The notes below the pieces were generated by a model, which was not told the DNA's origin, ran no database searches, and worked only from the letters and a program-made list of their open reading frames with translations. Shown in pieces: positions 23,173 through 32,449 of a stretch of 42,813 nt of DNA. This DNA is from an uncultured Caryophanales bacterium (GTDB lineage Bacteria; Bacillota_I; Bacilli_A; RF39; UBA660): contig CAMOQR010000010.1 in the NCBI GenBank assembly GCA_946623125.1, forward strand, positions 1-42,813, given 5' to 3'. The first letter of the stretch is position 1. Every line of letters starts with the position of its first letter. The position numbers and the translations under genes were made by a program.

Positions 23173-23188
23173 AATAATGGTGATTAAC

Positions 23189-25789
23189 ATGAAGAAGATT
23201 ATATTAGTAGATGGTAATAATTTGTTATTTCGAAGTTTTTATGCTACGGCATACCAAGGCGTTATTATGAGAAATTCAAAAGGATTTCCAACAAATGCTT
23301 TATATGGTTTTATTAATATGATGAATAAAATTATTAAAGAAGAAAAACCAAGTTATATTTTAGTGGCTTTTGATAAAGGAAAGACTTTTCGTCATGATAA
23401 ATATGAGGATTATAAGGCTGGTAGAGCAGCAATGCCTGATGAACTTAAATTACAATTTCCTAAGGCTAAAGAAGTATTGAATACAATGGGTATTAAATAT
23501 TTTGAAATTGATAATTATGAGGCAGATGACATTATTGGTACTCTTGCAAAAAAAGTAGATGAAGAAGAAGAATTCATTGGTACGATTATTAGTAGTGATA
23601 AAGATTTATTGCAATTAATTAGTGATGAGGTTGTTGTTAAATTATTAAAATCCAATGATTCTATTATGATGACCAAAGAAGAATTTCGTAATACTTATCA
23701 AGTTGATCCAATTCATATGATTGATTTGAAGGCTTTGATGGGAGATAGTAGTGATAATATACCAGGTGTAAAGGGAATTGGTGAGAAAACTGCTATTTCT
23801 TTACTATCTAAATATGGTTCTTTAGATGGTGTTTATGAAAATATTGATAGTATTTCTGGTAAGACAAAAGAAAAACTAGAAAATGATAAAGAAAATGCTT
23901 ATATGAGCTATGATCTTGCAACTATATATCGTGATGTTGATTTAGGTTTTACTTTAGATGATTGTAAATATGAAGGTTATCATCCAGAAGAGTTTAAGAA
24001 AGAATTAGAAGAACTTGAGTTTTTCTCTTTGCTAAAAAAGATTGATTTTTCATCTATTACAGAAGATGAGAAAAAAGAAGAAAAGAGTTTGGAAGTAAAA
24101 GATATTTCTGAGTTTACTTTAAAAGATTTTTCATTTTATTTAGAAACAAGAGGATCTATATATAGTAAAAGTACGATTCTTGGAATGGGAATATATGATG
24201 GAGAAAAAGGATTCTTTATTCCTTCTGATCAAATTGCAAATTATTCATCTATTTTTTCTAGTGATGTATGTAAATATACTTATGATTTTAAAAAGAGTTT
24301 GGTTGTTTTAAATAACATTATATCTTTTCAAAATGTAGAATATGATGCTATGATTGCAACTTATTTGCTAGATTATGTTGTAAAAGATGATATCAGCTTT
24401 GTTGCACGTAGTTTTGATTATTCGATAGATGATTATGAGTCCTTATATGGTACGGATAAAAGACCTAAAGAGATTGATTCTGATACTTTAAAGCGTGTTT
24501 GTTGTGAGAAGGCGAAATTTATCTATGAGACAAGAGAGGAAATAATAAAGAAATTAACAGAGGAAGAGGAACTTGATTTGTTTCAAAAAATTGAGATGCC
24601 ATTAACGCGTGTTCTTGCAGATATGGAAAATACGGGTATAAGAGTTGATGCTTCTTATTTGAAAGAGGTTGCAAAGAATTTAGAAAAACAAATGGTAGAA
24701 GTAGAAGATGAAATTTATCAAATGGCTGGTTCTAAGTTTAATATTATGAGTCCTTCTCAATTAGCAAATGTTTTATTTGTTGATTTAAAGATTCCGTATC
24801 CTAAGAAGATTAAGGACAATAAATATTCTACTAGTAAAGATATTTTGGATAAAATTATTCCTTTGCATCCTATTGTATCCAAGGTTTTAGAATATCGGAC
24901 TTTAGCAAAATTATATACGAATTATGCGGTTGGATTGCAAGAAGAGATTAGAGAAGATGGAAGAATTCATACCATTTTTACTCAAACATTAACAAGAACA
25001 GGAAGACTTTCTAGTATTGAGCCTAATTTACAAAATATTCCAGCACGAAGTGATTTTTCTAAAATTATTCGTACTGCCTTTATTCCAGATGATAATTCTG
25101 TTTTATTATCTAGTGATTATTCTCAAGTTGAACTTCGTATTTTTGCTCATATTTCTCATGAGAAAAATTTAATTCAAGCATTTATTGATGAAAAAGATAT
25201 TCATGCAAAAACTGCTGCTGACATTTTTCATGTACCAGAAGAGAACGTTACAAAAGATATGAGACGTACTGCTAAGGCTGTTAATTTTGGTATTTTATAT
25301 GGTATTAGTGGATTTGGTTTATCAGAAGATTTAGGTATTGATATTGCTACGGCTAAAAATTTTATTGATAATTATTTGCAGACTTATCCTGGTATTTCTC
25401 AATATATGGAAAATGAGAAGGCTAAGGCTTATCAATTTGGATATGTTAAAACTTTAATGAACCGTAAAAGAGTTATTGAAGAGTTAAAAAATAAGAATTA
25501 TATGATTCGTAGTAGTGGAGAGAGAATGGCTCTTAATACTCCAATTCAAGGAACTGCTGCAGATATTTTAAAGAAGGCAATGGTAGAAATATATGATGAA
25601 TTTCAAAAGAGAAATTTAAAAAGTAAAATGTTAATTCAAGTTCATGATGAATTGGTATTTAATGTTTTAAAAGATGAGCTTGATGAAGTAAAATCTCTTG
25701 TTAAAAATATTATGGAAAATACATTTCAATTAGATGTACCATTGAAAGTTGATATTGAGGTTGGTAATAACTGGTATGAAGCAAAATAG
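23189..25789 (+). CDS. polA: DNA polymerase I
   Basis: Repair and Okazaki-fragment polymerase with 5' nuclease. It has 866 residues from ATG 23189 (MKKIILVDGNNLLFRSFYAT); the track's extra MVIN start overlaps the Shine-Dalgarno GGTGAT. The 5' nuclease domain (~1-300) has NYEADDIIGTLA, SSDKDLLQL and GDSSDNIPGVKGIGEKTA. The middle exonuclease-like domain has lost acidic residues: the usual DxE motif reads FYLETRG, and YxxxD is not evident. As in Bacillus, proofreading is thus probably absent. The polymerase domain has SSDYSQVELRIFAH (motif A), RRTAKAVNFGILYGISGFGLS (motif B) and VHDELVF (motif C). mutM follows 25 nt later, as in Bacillus. Confidence 0.97.
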   Translation: MKKIILVDGNNLLFRSFYATAYQGVIMRNSKGFPTNALYGFINMMNKIIKEEKPSYILVAFDKGKTFRHDKYEDYKAGRAAMPDELKLQFPKAKEVLNTMGIKYFEIDNYEADDIIGTLAKKVDEEEEFIGTIISSDKDLLQLISDEVVVKLLKSNDSIMMTKEEFRNTYQVDPIHMIDLKALMGDSSDNIPGVKGIGEKTAISLLSKYGSLDGVYENIDSISGKTKEKLENDKENAYMSYDLATIYRDVDLGFTLDDCKYEGYHPEEFKKELEELEFFSLLKKIDFSSITEDEKKEEKSLEVKDISEFTLKDFSFYLETRGSIYSKSTILGMGIYDGEKGFFIPSDQIANYSSIFSSDVCKYTYDFKKSLVVLNNIISFQNVEYDAMIATYLLDYVVKDDISFVARSFDYSIDDYESLYGTDKRPKEIDSDTLKRVCCEKAKFIYETREEIIKKLTEEEELDLFQKIEMPLTRVLADMENTGIRVDASYLKEVAKNLEKQMVEVEDEIYQMAGSKFNIMSPSQLANVLFVDLKIPYPKKIKDNKYSTSKDILDKIIPLHPIVSKVLEYRTLAKLYTNYAVGLQEEIREDGRIHTIFTQTLTRTGRLSSIEPNLQNIPARSDFSKIIRTAFIPDDNSVLLSSDYSQVELRIFAHISHEKNLIQAFIDEKDIHAKTAADIFHVPEENVTKDMRRTAKAVNFGILYGISGFGLSEDLGIDIATAKNFIDNYLQTYPGISQYMENEKAKAYQFGYVKTLMNRKRVIEELKNKNYMIRSSGERMALNTPIQGTAADILKKAMVEIYDEFQKRNLKSKMLIQVHDELVFNVLKDELDEVKSLVKNIMENTFQLDVPLKVDIEVGNNWYEAK

Positions 25790-25814
25790 AATATGTAGTA
25801 AGTAGGTGATGGAT

Positions 25815-26645
25815 ATGCCAGAAAAACCAGAAGTAATTACAGTTGCTAAAAAATTGGAAGAGAAGATTCTTTCTAAAACAATAACAGGATGTCATGTATT
25901 GTGGGATAATATTATTGCTGAACCAAGTGTTTCTGATTTTGAAAAGCAAATTATTGGGGAGAAGATCCATTCTATTTCAACTAGAGGGAAGTTTATTGTA
26001 ATAGAATTGGATCACTATTCTTTATTAATTCATCTAAGAATGGAAGGAAAATTCTTTTTTCGGATGATTGGTGATGAATTTCAAAAACATGAACATGTTG
26101 AGTTTCAATTAGATCATAAAGTAAGTCTTAGATATCATGATGTTCGAAAATTTGGAAAAATGTACTTGATATTAAAAGAAGATACTTATAAAGTAAAACC
26201 TTTATCGTTGCTTGGTGTTGAGTACTATGATTCATCTTTTACAGGAGAGTATTTATATCGTTGCTTTCAAAAGAAGAATCTTCCAATTAAAAGTGTTTTA
26301 CTTGATCAGAGTATCATATCTGGAATTGGAAATATTTATGATGATGAAATATTGTTTTTAAGTCATATCCATCCTTTAAAAAAAGCATCTTCTTTAACTA
26401 AAAAAGATTGTGATGCGATTGCTTTTCATACCAAAAATATTTTAGAACATGCAGTTTTATTAGGAGGTACTACAATTCGAAGTTTTACTTCTAGTGAAGG
26501 AGTTCATGGACTTTTTCAAAATGAACTTTTAGTTCATGGGAAGGAAAATGAGCCTTGTCCAAATTGTGGTATGAAAATTCAAAAGATATTTGTAAATGGA
26601 CGTGGAACTTATTATTGTTCTTGTTGTCAAAAACAAAAAAAATAA
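25815..26645 (+). CDS. mutM: Formamidopyrimidine-DNA glycosylase (Fpg/MutM)
   Basis: Removes 8-oxoguanine and related lesions and cleaves the abasic site. The start matters: the catalytic Pro must directly follow Met. GTG 25806 and ATG 25809 in the track do not satisfy this, while ATG 25815 gives MPEKPEV, with Shine-Dalgarno TAGGTGAT. The third residue pattern PEKP differs from the usual PELP. Other motifs are STRGKFIVIEL (catalytic Lys), SGIGNIYDDEILF and IHP, and a C-terminal zinc finger, CPNCGMK...CSCCQKQ, preceded by the Arg of NGRGTYYC. It has 276 residues, near the family norm. Likely cotranscribed with polA. Confidence 0.94.
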   Translation: MPEKPEVITVAKKLEEKILSKTITGCHVLWDNIIAEPSVSDFEKQIIGEKIHSISTRGKFIVIELDHYSLLIHLRMEGKFFFRMIGDEFQKHEHVEFQLDHKVSLRYHDVRKFGKMYLILKEDTYKVKPLSLLGVEYYDSSFTGEYLYRCFQKKNLPIKSVLLDQSIISGIGNIYDDEILFLSHIHPLKKASSLTKKDCDAIAFHTKNILEHAVLLGGTTIRSFTSSEGVHGLFQNELLVHGKENEPCPNCGMKIQKIFVNGRGTYYCSCCQKQKK

Positions 26646-26670
26646 TAGTGTATTACTATTATTTTTTTTT
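26635..26670 (+). terminator. polA-mutM terminator
   Basis: A 15-bp stem, AAAAAAAATAATAGT / ACTATTATTTTTTTT, with loop GTATT and a further T. The mutM TAA is in the stem. Confidence 0.88.
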
Positions 26671-26679
26671 ATTTTATTA

Positions 26680-26685
26680 TATAAT
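26680..26685 (+). promoter_or_regulatory. -10 box of pyk
   Basis: TATAAT lies 37 nt before pyk. No clear -35 is seen in the AT-rich stretch after the terminator. Confidence 0.45.
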
Positions 26686-26722
26686 GTTATCGTATATTAG
26701 GGTTTGGCTAGGAGGATGCTTT

Positions 26723-28126
26723 ATGAAAAAAACAAAAGTGATATGTAGTATTGGACCAGTTAGTAATAATGTTGATGTAATGACAGAATTGGTTTTAAAT
26801 GGAATGAATTGTGCACGTATTAATCTTTCCCATGCAGATCATGAAAGTATTAAAGAAACGATTAGTGTTGTAAGAAAAGTAAGAAAAAAAACAGGGTTAC
26901 CTGTTGCTATTATGTATGATACTAAAGGACCTGAATTTCGTACTCTAGAAATTGCTCGTAATGGTTTTTTTGTTACGAAAGATCAAACAATTAAAATTAC
27001 GAAAAAACCTGTACTTGGAAATAAAGGACAATTTAGTGTAAATCATCCGGAGGCTATTGATTTTATTAAATTAGGGGATCATGTATTAGTTGATAATGCA
27101 CTTCTTGATTTATTAGTCATTGAAAAAGGGGATGATTATGTAATTGTTAAGGCTTTAAATGATGGAGAAATTAAAAGTCATAAAACAATTAATGTACCTG
27201 GTGTTAATCTTAATTTATCTTTTGTCAGTGATAATGATCGGGAAGATATTATTTTTGCAGCAAAGCATTCTTGTGATTATCTTGCTTTATCTTTTGTTGA
27301 AACGAGAGAAGATGTTTTACAGGTGCGTAAATTAATTGAAGAGGCTGGGGGAGATGCTAGAATTATTTCTAAGATTGAGAGTCAGGCAGGAATTGATAAT
27401 ATTGATGATATTATTGAGGTTAGTGATGGTATCATGGTTGCTCGAGGGGATTTAGGAGTAGAGGTTCCTATGGAATATTTACCAGTTTTACAAAAAGAAA
27501 TTATTCGTAAGTGTCGTGAAAATGGTAAATTTGCTATTGTTGCTACAGAGATGCTAGCATCTATGTATACCAATCCTCGTCCTACTCGGGCTGAGGTTTC
27601 TGATATTGCCAATGCGGTTATTGATGGAACTGATTGTGTGATGTTATCAGGTGAGACAACTGTTGGAAAATATCCAGTAGAGGCAGTATCTATTATGAGT
27701 CGTATTTGTGAGTATGTGGAGTCAACGATTGATTATACAAAACATACGGCTTATAAACGTCAGATTGGTATTTCTGATACGATTGCAAAATTAGTTGTAG
27801 ATGCAGTAGAATATGATGATATTAAATTGATTGTTACAACTACTATGACTGGTTATACGGCAAGAAAGATTAGTAATTTGAGACCAAATTGTACGATTTT
27901 AGCATGCTGTCCTTCTAATCATATTGCGGAAAAGGTTGCATTAAATTTTGGAGTTGAGCCAGTTGTTACAGAAGTATTTGAACATACTGATGAGATGATT
28001 GATGTTGCTAAAAAAATTGCAAAAGAAACTTTTCATTTGCAATCTGGTGATTTGATTATAGTTACTGGAGGCTTTCCTTTAGGTAAGTCTAGAACAACCA
28101 ACTCTATTCGCATTTTAGAAGTATAG
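26723..28126 (+). CDS. pyk: Pyruvate kinase
   Basis: Last step of glycolysis: phosphoenolpyruvate plus ADP to pyruvate plus ATP. The track ORF starts 168 nt too early, inside mutM. The real start is ATG 26723 with a perfect Shine-Dalgarno AGGAGGAT, giving MKKTKVICSIGP. It has 467 residues with the barrel motifs NLSHADHE, MYDTKGPEFRT, IISKIESQAGI (active-site Lys), MVARGDLGVEVPME and IVATEMLASM. It lacks the extra C-terminal PEP-utiliser-like domain of B. subtilis Pyk (585 aa), so it is of the E. coli size. It faces the minus-strand tmcAL-gmk unit across a bidirectional terminator. Confidence 0.96.
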   Translation: MKKTKVICSIGPVSNNVDVMTELVLNGMNCARINLSHADHESIKETISVVRKVRKKTGLPVAIMYDTKGPEFRTLEIARNGFFVTKDQTIKITKKPVLGNKGQFSVNHPEAIDFIKLGDHVLVDNALLDLLVIEKGDDYVIVKALNDGEIKSHKTINVPGVNLNLSFVSDNDREDIIFAAKHSCDYLALSFVETREDVLQVRKLIEEAGGDARIISKIESQAGIDNIDDIIEVSDGIMVARGDLGVEVPMEYLPVLQKEIIRKCRENGKFAIVATEMLASMYTNPRPTRAEVSDIANAVIDGTDCVMLSGETTVGKYPVEAVSIMSRICEYVESTIDYTKHTAYKRQIGISDTIAKLVVDAVEYDDIKLIVTTTMTGYTARKISNLRPNCTILACCPSNHIAEKVALNFGVEPVVTEVFEHTDEMIDVAKKIAKETFHLQSGDLIIVTGGFPLGKSRTTNSIRILEV

Positions 28127-28154
28127 AAAAACAACCTTATTTGGTTGTTTTTTC
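28127..28154. terminator. Bidirectional terminator between pyk and the gmk unit
   Basis: 10-bp stem AAAAACAACC / GGTTGTTTTT with a TTATTT loop holding the minus-strand stop codon, with A and T arms on both sides. Confidence 0.85.
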
Positions 28155-28469
28155 TTTTAATTCAAAATACAAGTCATATAATTTTTGAGTTCCATTTTCA
28201 AGATGATAATAATATAGTATATATGGAATAAATAAACATAGTGTAATTATAAAAAGAATTAATAGCGAGATTGTTTCAAAATATAATAATCCTATTAAAA
28301 ATAGAATTGTTGCAATTCCTGTAAAAAAAGTAACAATTAAATGAACTAATCTTTCATGTTGATAGAACTGTATTTTGGTTAAAACATCACTTACAAATTC
28401 TTTTGTTATTTCTTTTTCGTTTTTCTTTTTTTCTAATTCATTAATATAATCACTTAGTTTTTGTTTCAT
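28137..28469 (-). CDS. Small two-TM membrane protein after gmk
   Basis: A 110-residue protein. The first ~40 residues form a Lys/Glu-rich helix, possibly coiled coil (NELEKKKNEKEITKEFVSDVL). Two adjacent TMs follow at ~42-63 and ~66-88, then a short cytoplasmic tail. The topology is therefore a hairpin with both ends inside. Its start overlaps the gmk stop (ATGA), so it is the third gene of the tmcAL-gmk unit. I do not recognise the family. In other bacteria gmk is followed by rpoZ; this is not RpoZ. Confidence 0.75.
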   Translation of the reverse strand: MKQKLSDYINELEKKKNEKEITKEFVSDVLTKIQFYQHERLVHLIVTFFTGIATILFLIGLLYFETISLLILFIITLCLFIPYILYYYHLENGTQKLYDLYFELKEKTTK

Positions 28470-29149
28470 TCCATTTTTTCTCCTATTCCTCTATTATCAA
28501 AATTTCCATTCATTATTAATTCATGGATTTCTTCTTCTTTTGTATCAAGGTATACTTCTTCAATACGATCAACTCTACATTTTTCTGCTTTGATGATGGC
28601 TTCTATTTTATTTACAGCATTATCAATTTCATCATTTACTACAACATAATTGTATTTTGTTACTTCATTGATTTCTTTATAGGCTTCATGAAAACGTTTC
28701 ATGATTTTTTCATTATCTTCTGTACCTCGCATTTTAAGTCTCTTAATTAATTCTTTCATAGAAGGTGGCATGATGAAGATGAATAATGCTTCTGGAATCA
28801 ATTTTTTGATGTTCATGGCTCCTTCAATTTCAATTTCTAGGATGACATCTATTCCTTGATTTATTTTTTCCTTGATGTATTTTTTGGGAGTTCCATAATA
28901 ATTATCGGCGTATTTTGTATATTCTAAAAAATAATTTTCTTTTATTCTTTTTTCAAATTCTTCTTTTGTTAGGTAGCAGTAGTTTATTCCTTCTTGTTCT
29001 CCTTCTCTTGGGGCTCTACTAGTTGCCGATACAGATAACCATAAAGATTTTTTATTATTTTCTAATAAATGCTTAATAATCGTTCCTTTTCCGGCTCCTG
29101 ATGGGGCACTAATTACAATAATTTGACCTGTTTTTTTATTCTTTATCAT
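28466..29149 (-). CDS. gmk: Guanylate kinase
   Basis: Phosphorylates GMP to GDP with ATP, feeding GTP and (p)ppGpp pools. The P-loop is SAPSGAGKGT (~14-23). GMP-binding residues are in SVSATSRAPREGEQEGINYCYLT, YYGTP and EIEIEGA. The lid is KRLKMRGTEDNEKI. The length of 227 aa is a little above the usual ~205, with an extra charged C-terminal tail (YLDTKEEEIHELIMNG). It overlaps the end of tmcAL by 14 nt and the start of the small membrane gene by 4 nt. Confidence 0.96.
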   Translation of the reverse strand: MIKNKKTGQIIVISAPSGAGKGTIIKHLLENNKKSLWLSVSATSRAPREGEQEGINYCYLTKEEFEKRIKENYFLEYTKYADNYYGTPKKYIKEKINQGIDVILEIEIEGAMNIKKLIPEALFIFIMPPSMKELIKRLKMRGTEDNEKIMKRFHEAYKEINEVTKYNYVVVNDEIDNAVNKIEAIIKAEKCRVDRIEEVYLDTKEEEIHELIMNGNFDNRGIGEKME

Positions 29150-30284
29150 TTTGATCTCCTATTATTATTCTTTCAAATTCTTTTTTATCTAAATTCTCTT
29201 TTTTGGGAATATCATATATCTTTGTTGTTTCTATTTCAAATTCTAACATAGAATCTTTTTCTTTTGATATTTTACTTATGATAGGAAGAGTAACATCTTT
29301 TTTTATCTGATTTAAATAGTATTTTCCTTTTTCATTTAATCCGAGAATTCGAATATAGGAAATATCTTTCCATTCTTCTTTCTCTTTCTTTGTAAAATTA
29401 CATAAAATATGATTTAACATTCTCATGATTTTATTGTAGGTAAATCTTTTACTTTTTACTTTTTCTATTAATTCTTCTATTGTATTTACAGATGTGATTT
29501 CTTTTTTTAAAGTATGTTCCATTCCTTCATTTACAGTTTCATAAATAGATAAATCTTTTTCTGTGATAATTTTATATTTTAAGATGTCAAAATAATCATT
29601 CCAATGATGTGTATTTTTTAAATAAGGATATACTTCCGGTGGGACATATTCTTGGACTTTCTCCTTCCTGTTTATGGCCTCTCGGATAGATGAGGCACTT
29701 GAGAAGGATTGAAGATTTTTATCATGATAATTATTGATTCTTTTGATTGTTTCTGCTTTTATTTGATAGTTATTTTGAATTATTGTTTTTAAATAACTGA
29801 TTCCTAATAAATCATTTGGTGTATTTATATTTTTTCCTGTTAAATCATAGACTGCTTTTGAAATGGCAGTTGGATAGTTATTTCCAAATTTAGAATATAT
29901 TTTTACTAGTTTTTCAAAGTCATCATTTTCAATTTGCGTTTTAGCAATAATCTCTAAATCTTCTATATTATCGGATTCACTTCCAAATATTAGTTTTTCT
30001 ACTTTTAAGTTTTCTAATATGGTTATAGCACCATATGCGAAAAAGTCTGCTGATTGTGTTGCGAATGGATAGGGTAGTTCTATTACGAGATCTACTCCCA
30101 TTTTTAGTGCAATTTCTGTTCTTTTCCATTTGTCGATGATTGAAATATCTCCTCTTTGGGTAAAGCCTCCATTCATTACAACAATGATTGCATATTCAGG
30201 ATATTTTTCTTTTATTGTATTTAAATGATATAAATGACCATAGGTAAAAGGGTTGTATTCTGCGATAATTCCAATTGCTTTCAT
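29136..30284 (-). CDS. tmcAL: tRNA(Met) cytidine acetate ligase TmcAL (YlbM)
   Basis: Makes N4-acetylcytidine at the wobble position of elongator tRNA-Met using acetate and ATP. The N-terminal nucleotidyltransferase-like motif GIIAEYNPFTYGHLYHL is characteristic, followed by MNGGFTQRGD, LPYPFATQSADFFAYGAI and FGSESDN, all hallmarks of the YlbM family. Length 382 aa fits (B. subtilis ~415). It is the first gene of the minus-strand unit, with its own promoter and Shine-Dalgarno AGAGGGAT. The next gene gmk starts inside its 3' end. Confidence 0.93.
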   Translation of the reverse strand: MKAIGIIAEYNPFTYGHLYHLNTIKEKYPEYAIIVVMNGGFTQRGDISIIDKWKRTEIALKMGVDLVIELPYPFATQSADFFAYGAITILENLKVEKLIFGSESDNIEDLEIIAKTQIENDDFEKLVKIYSKFGNNYPTAISKAVYDLTGKNINTPNDLLGISYLKTIIQNNYQIKAETIKRINNYHDKNLQSFSSASSIREAINRKEKVQEYVPPEVYPYLKNTHHWNDYFDILKYKIITEKDLSIYETVNEGMEHTLKKEITSVNTIEELIEKVKSKRFTYNKIMRMLNHILCNFTKKEKEEWKDISYIRILGLNEKGKYYLNQIKKDVTLPIISKISKEKDSMLEFEIETTKIYDIPKKENLDKKEFERIIIGDQNDKE

Positions 30285-30308
30285 TTTATCCCTCTTTTCT
30301 TTGAATGT

Positions 30309-30337
30309 ATTTTATCATATTCTTTCTCTTTTTACAA
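30309..30337 (-). promoter_or_regulatory. Promoter of tmcAL-gmk unit
   Basis: On the minus strand: TTGTAA (30337-30332), a 17-bp spacer, then TGaTAAAAT with its -10 at 30314-30309. It lies 24 nt from the tmcAL start. Confidence 0.75.
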
Positions 30338-30423
30338 TTGTTCTAAGATTAATGAGCTTTTCATATATATTTCATGTAAAGTTCTTATTTTTTATCTATT
30401 TCTATTATGGAAAATAAAAAGTG

Positions 30424-30432
30424 TGATATAAT
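30424..30432 (+). promoter_or_regulatory. Extended -10 promoter of the murG unit
   Basis: TGaTATAAT lies 22 nt before murG. The rest of the 170-bp tmcAL/murG divergent region shows no other feature I can name. Confidence 0.6.
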
Positions 30433-30454
30433 TTGATTGAGTGGAGGGTGAGAT

Positions 30455-31531
30455 ATGAGAGCAATTATTGTTGCCGGTGGTACGGGTGGACATATCTATC
30501 CTGCTATTGCTATTATGAATAAAATAAAAGAAAAGGAAGATTCTTCTGAATTTTTATATATTGGTACGAATGATCGAATGGAAAAAGATATTATTCCTAA
30601 GATGGGAATTTCTTTTATTGGACTTGATATGAAAGGATTAAATCGTCATAGTCTTTTATCAAATGCACAAGTATTATCCATGTTTTTTAAGGCTGTTTCT
30701 CGTAGTAAAAAGATTATTAAAGATTTTCAACCGGATGTTGTGATTGGGGCAGGTGGTTATATTACGGCTCCTGTTTTATATGCTGCTTCTCAGTGTCATA
30801 TTCCTACTTTGATTCATGAACAAAACTCTATTCCAGGAGTTTCCAATCGTTTTATTAGTCGTTTTGCAGATCGTATTTGTGTATCTTTACCAAATAGTCT
30901 TTCTTTATTTCCAAAAGACAAATGTGTATATACAGGAAATCCTAGAAGTGAAGAAATTATTAAGACAGATAAAATGCTAAAGACTGATTTTGGTTTTGTA
31001 GAGAATAAAAAATTAGTAATTATTGTTATGGGGTCATTAGGAAGTACTACTATGACAGAAAAGTTGAAAGAGTTAATTCCATCTTTTACTGGTAAAGATT
31101 ACCAAGTCTTAATTATTACTGGTAAAAAGTATTTTGATGACTATAAAGATATTTCAGTTGGGGATAATGTTCGTATTGTTCCTTTTATGGATAATTTAAT
31201 TCAATTAATGAAAGATACCGATTTGATGGTATCTCGTGCAGGGGCATCTACGATTGCCGAGATTACAGCAATAGGGCTTCCTGCAATTTTAGTTCCTTCT
31301 CCTTATGTTACTGCAAATCATCAATTTAAAAATGCAAAAGAATTATCTGATGCTGGTGCTTGTGTCATTGTTGAAGAAAAAGATTTTTCAAAGGATGTTA
31401 TTTTAAATGAAATTGATTCTTTAATTCATGATTCTTTGAAAATGGCTGAGATGTCTCGTTGTAGTAAAAAGTTTGGAATTAGTGATTCTTCTACCCGTAT
31501 TTATGAGGAAATTAGAAAGATAATTAGGTGA
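30455..31531 (+). CDS. murG: UDP-GlcNAc:lipid I N-acetylglucosaminyltransferase MurG
   Basis: Converts lipid I to lipid II on the inner face of the membrane. GT-B enzyme of 358 residues. Visible motifs are GGTGGHIYPAIAI (~8-20), GAGGYITAPV, HEQNSIPGVSNR, and in the C-terminal domain MGSLGST and SRAGASTIAEITAIGLPAILVPSPY for UDP-GlcNAc binding. Start ATG 30455 has the strong Shine-Dalgarno GTGGAGGGTGAG. It leads the unit murG-murB-ftsQ-GT-C, and murB follows after 5 nt. Confidence 0.97.
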   Translation: MRAIIVAGGTGGHIYPAIAIMNKIKEKEDSSEFLYIGTNDRMEKDIIPKMGISFIGLDMKGLNRHSLLSNAQVLSMFFKAVSRSKKIIKDFQPDVVIGAGGYITAPVLYAASQCHIPTLIHEQNSIPGVSNRFISRFADRICVSLPNSLSLFPKDKCVYTGNPRSEEIIKTDKMLKTDFGFVENKKLVIIVMGSLGSTTMTEKLKELIPSFTGKDYQVLIITGKKYFDDYKDISVGDNVRIVPFMDNLIQLMKDTDLMVSRAGASTIAEITAIGLPAILVPSPYVTANHQFKNAKELSDAGACVIVEEKDFSKDVILNEIDSLIHDSLKMAEMSRCSKKFGISDSSTRIYEEIRKIIR

Positions 31532-31536
31532 TTAAA

Positions 31537-32445
31537 ATGAATGACACAATTGAAAAAATCAAAAAATTAAATCTAGGAAAAGTAGAAGAGAAGGTATCTT
31601 TAAAAAAGTATACAACTTATTGTGTTGGTGGTATTGCTAGAGCAATTGTTTATCCTAAAAATACTACTGCTTTGGTTCGATTATTAAAAATTCTACGTGG
31701 AGATAATATTCCTTTTAAAATTTTAGGGAATGGCTCTAATTTGCTTTTTAGTGATAAGCCATATGAAGGAGTTTTAATTAAATTAAGTGAATTTAATACG
31801 ATGAAGTATATTGGAAAAAAGAAAGTTCGTGTTGGGGCTGGATATTCTTTAATTAAACTTTCTCTTCAGACTGCAAAAAAAGGGTTAACTGGTTTGGAGT
31901 TTGCATCAGGAATTCCTGGTAGTGTAGGTGGAGCAGTTTTTATGAATGCAGGTGCTTATAAATCAGATATGGGGTATGTTGTTCAATCTGTAAAAGTATT
32001 AACTCCTGAGTTAAAAGTGATTACTTTAGTGAATAAAGAGATGGATTTTCATTATCGTAGTTCTTTTTTACAGTCTCATCCTGGTTTCATTTGTTTAGAG
32101 GCTGTTATTCAATTAGAAATTGGAAAAAAGGATGCTATTGAGGAGATCATTCGAGAAAGAAGAGCAAGAAGAATGGAGTCTCAACCTTTAGAATATCCGT
32201 CAGCTGGAAGTGTATTCCGTAATCCTACTGATAATTTTGCAGGTAAATTAATTGAAGATGTTGGACTTAAAGGCTTTCAAAAAGGGGGAGCCATGGTAAG
32301 TGATAAGCATGCTAATTTTATTATCAATTATAAAAATGCTACGAGTAGTGATATTAAATATTTAATTGATATGTGTCATGATAAAGTTTTAGATGAATAT
32401 GGAATTGATATGAAAATAGAACAAGAATTTGTTAATTGGGAGTAG
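31537..32445 (+). CDS. murB: UDP-N-acetylenolpyruvoylglucosamine reductase MurB
   Basis: FAD/NADPH enzyme making UDP-MurNAc. It carries LGNGSNLLFSD, GLEFASGIPGSVGGAVFMNAGAY (FAD site), HYRSSFL, the catalytic serine in YPSAGSVFRNP, and KHANFIIN. The absence of long insertions is like the short Bacillus type. The track GTG 31528 overlaps the murG stop and is part of the Shine-Dalgarno AGGTGAT; ATG 31537 is preferred (302 aa). In Bacillus murB also lies between murG and divIB. Confidence 0.96.
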   Translation: MNDTIEKIKKLNLGKVEEKVSLKKYTTYCVGGIARAIVYPKNTTALVRLLKILRGDNIPFKILGNGSNLLFSDKPYEGVLIKLSEFNTMKYIGKKKVRVGAGYSLIKLSLQTAKKGLTGLEFASGIPGSVGGAVFMNAGAYKSDMGYVVQSVKVLTPELKVITLVNKEMDFHYRSSFLQSHPGFICLEAVIQLEIGKKDAIEEIIRERRARRMESQPLEYPSAGSVFRNPTDNFAGKLIEDVGLKGFQKGGAMVSDKHANFIINYKNATSSDIKYLIDMCHDKVLDEYGIDMKIEQEFVNWE

Positions 32446-32449
32446 ATTT

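Noticed and set aside
26555-26722. First ~56 residues of the pyk ORF
   Set aside because: They overlap mutM, its terminator and the pyk promoter. The consensus Shine-Dalgarno AGGAGGAT and the family N-terminus fix the start at 26723.
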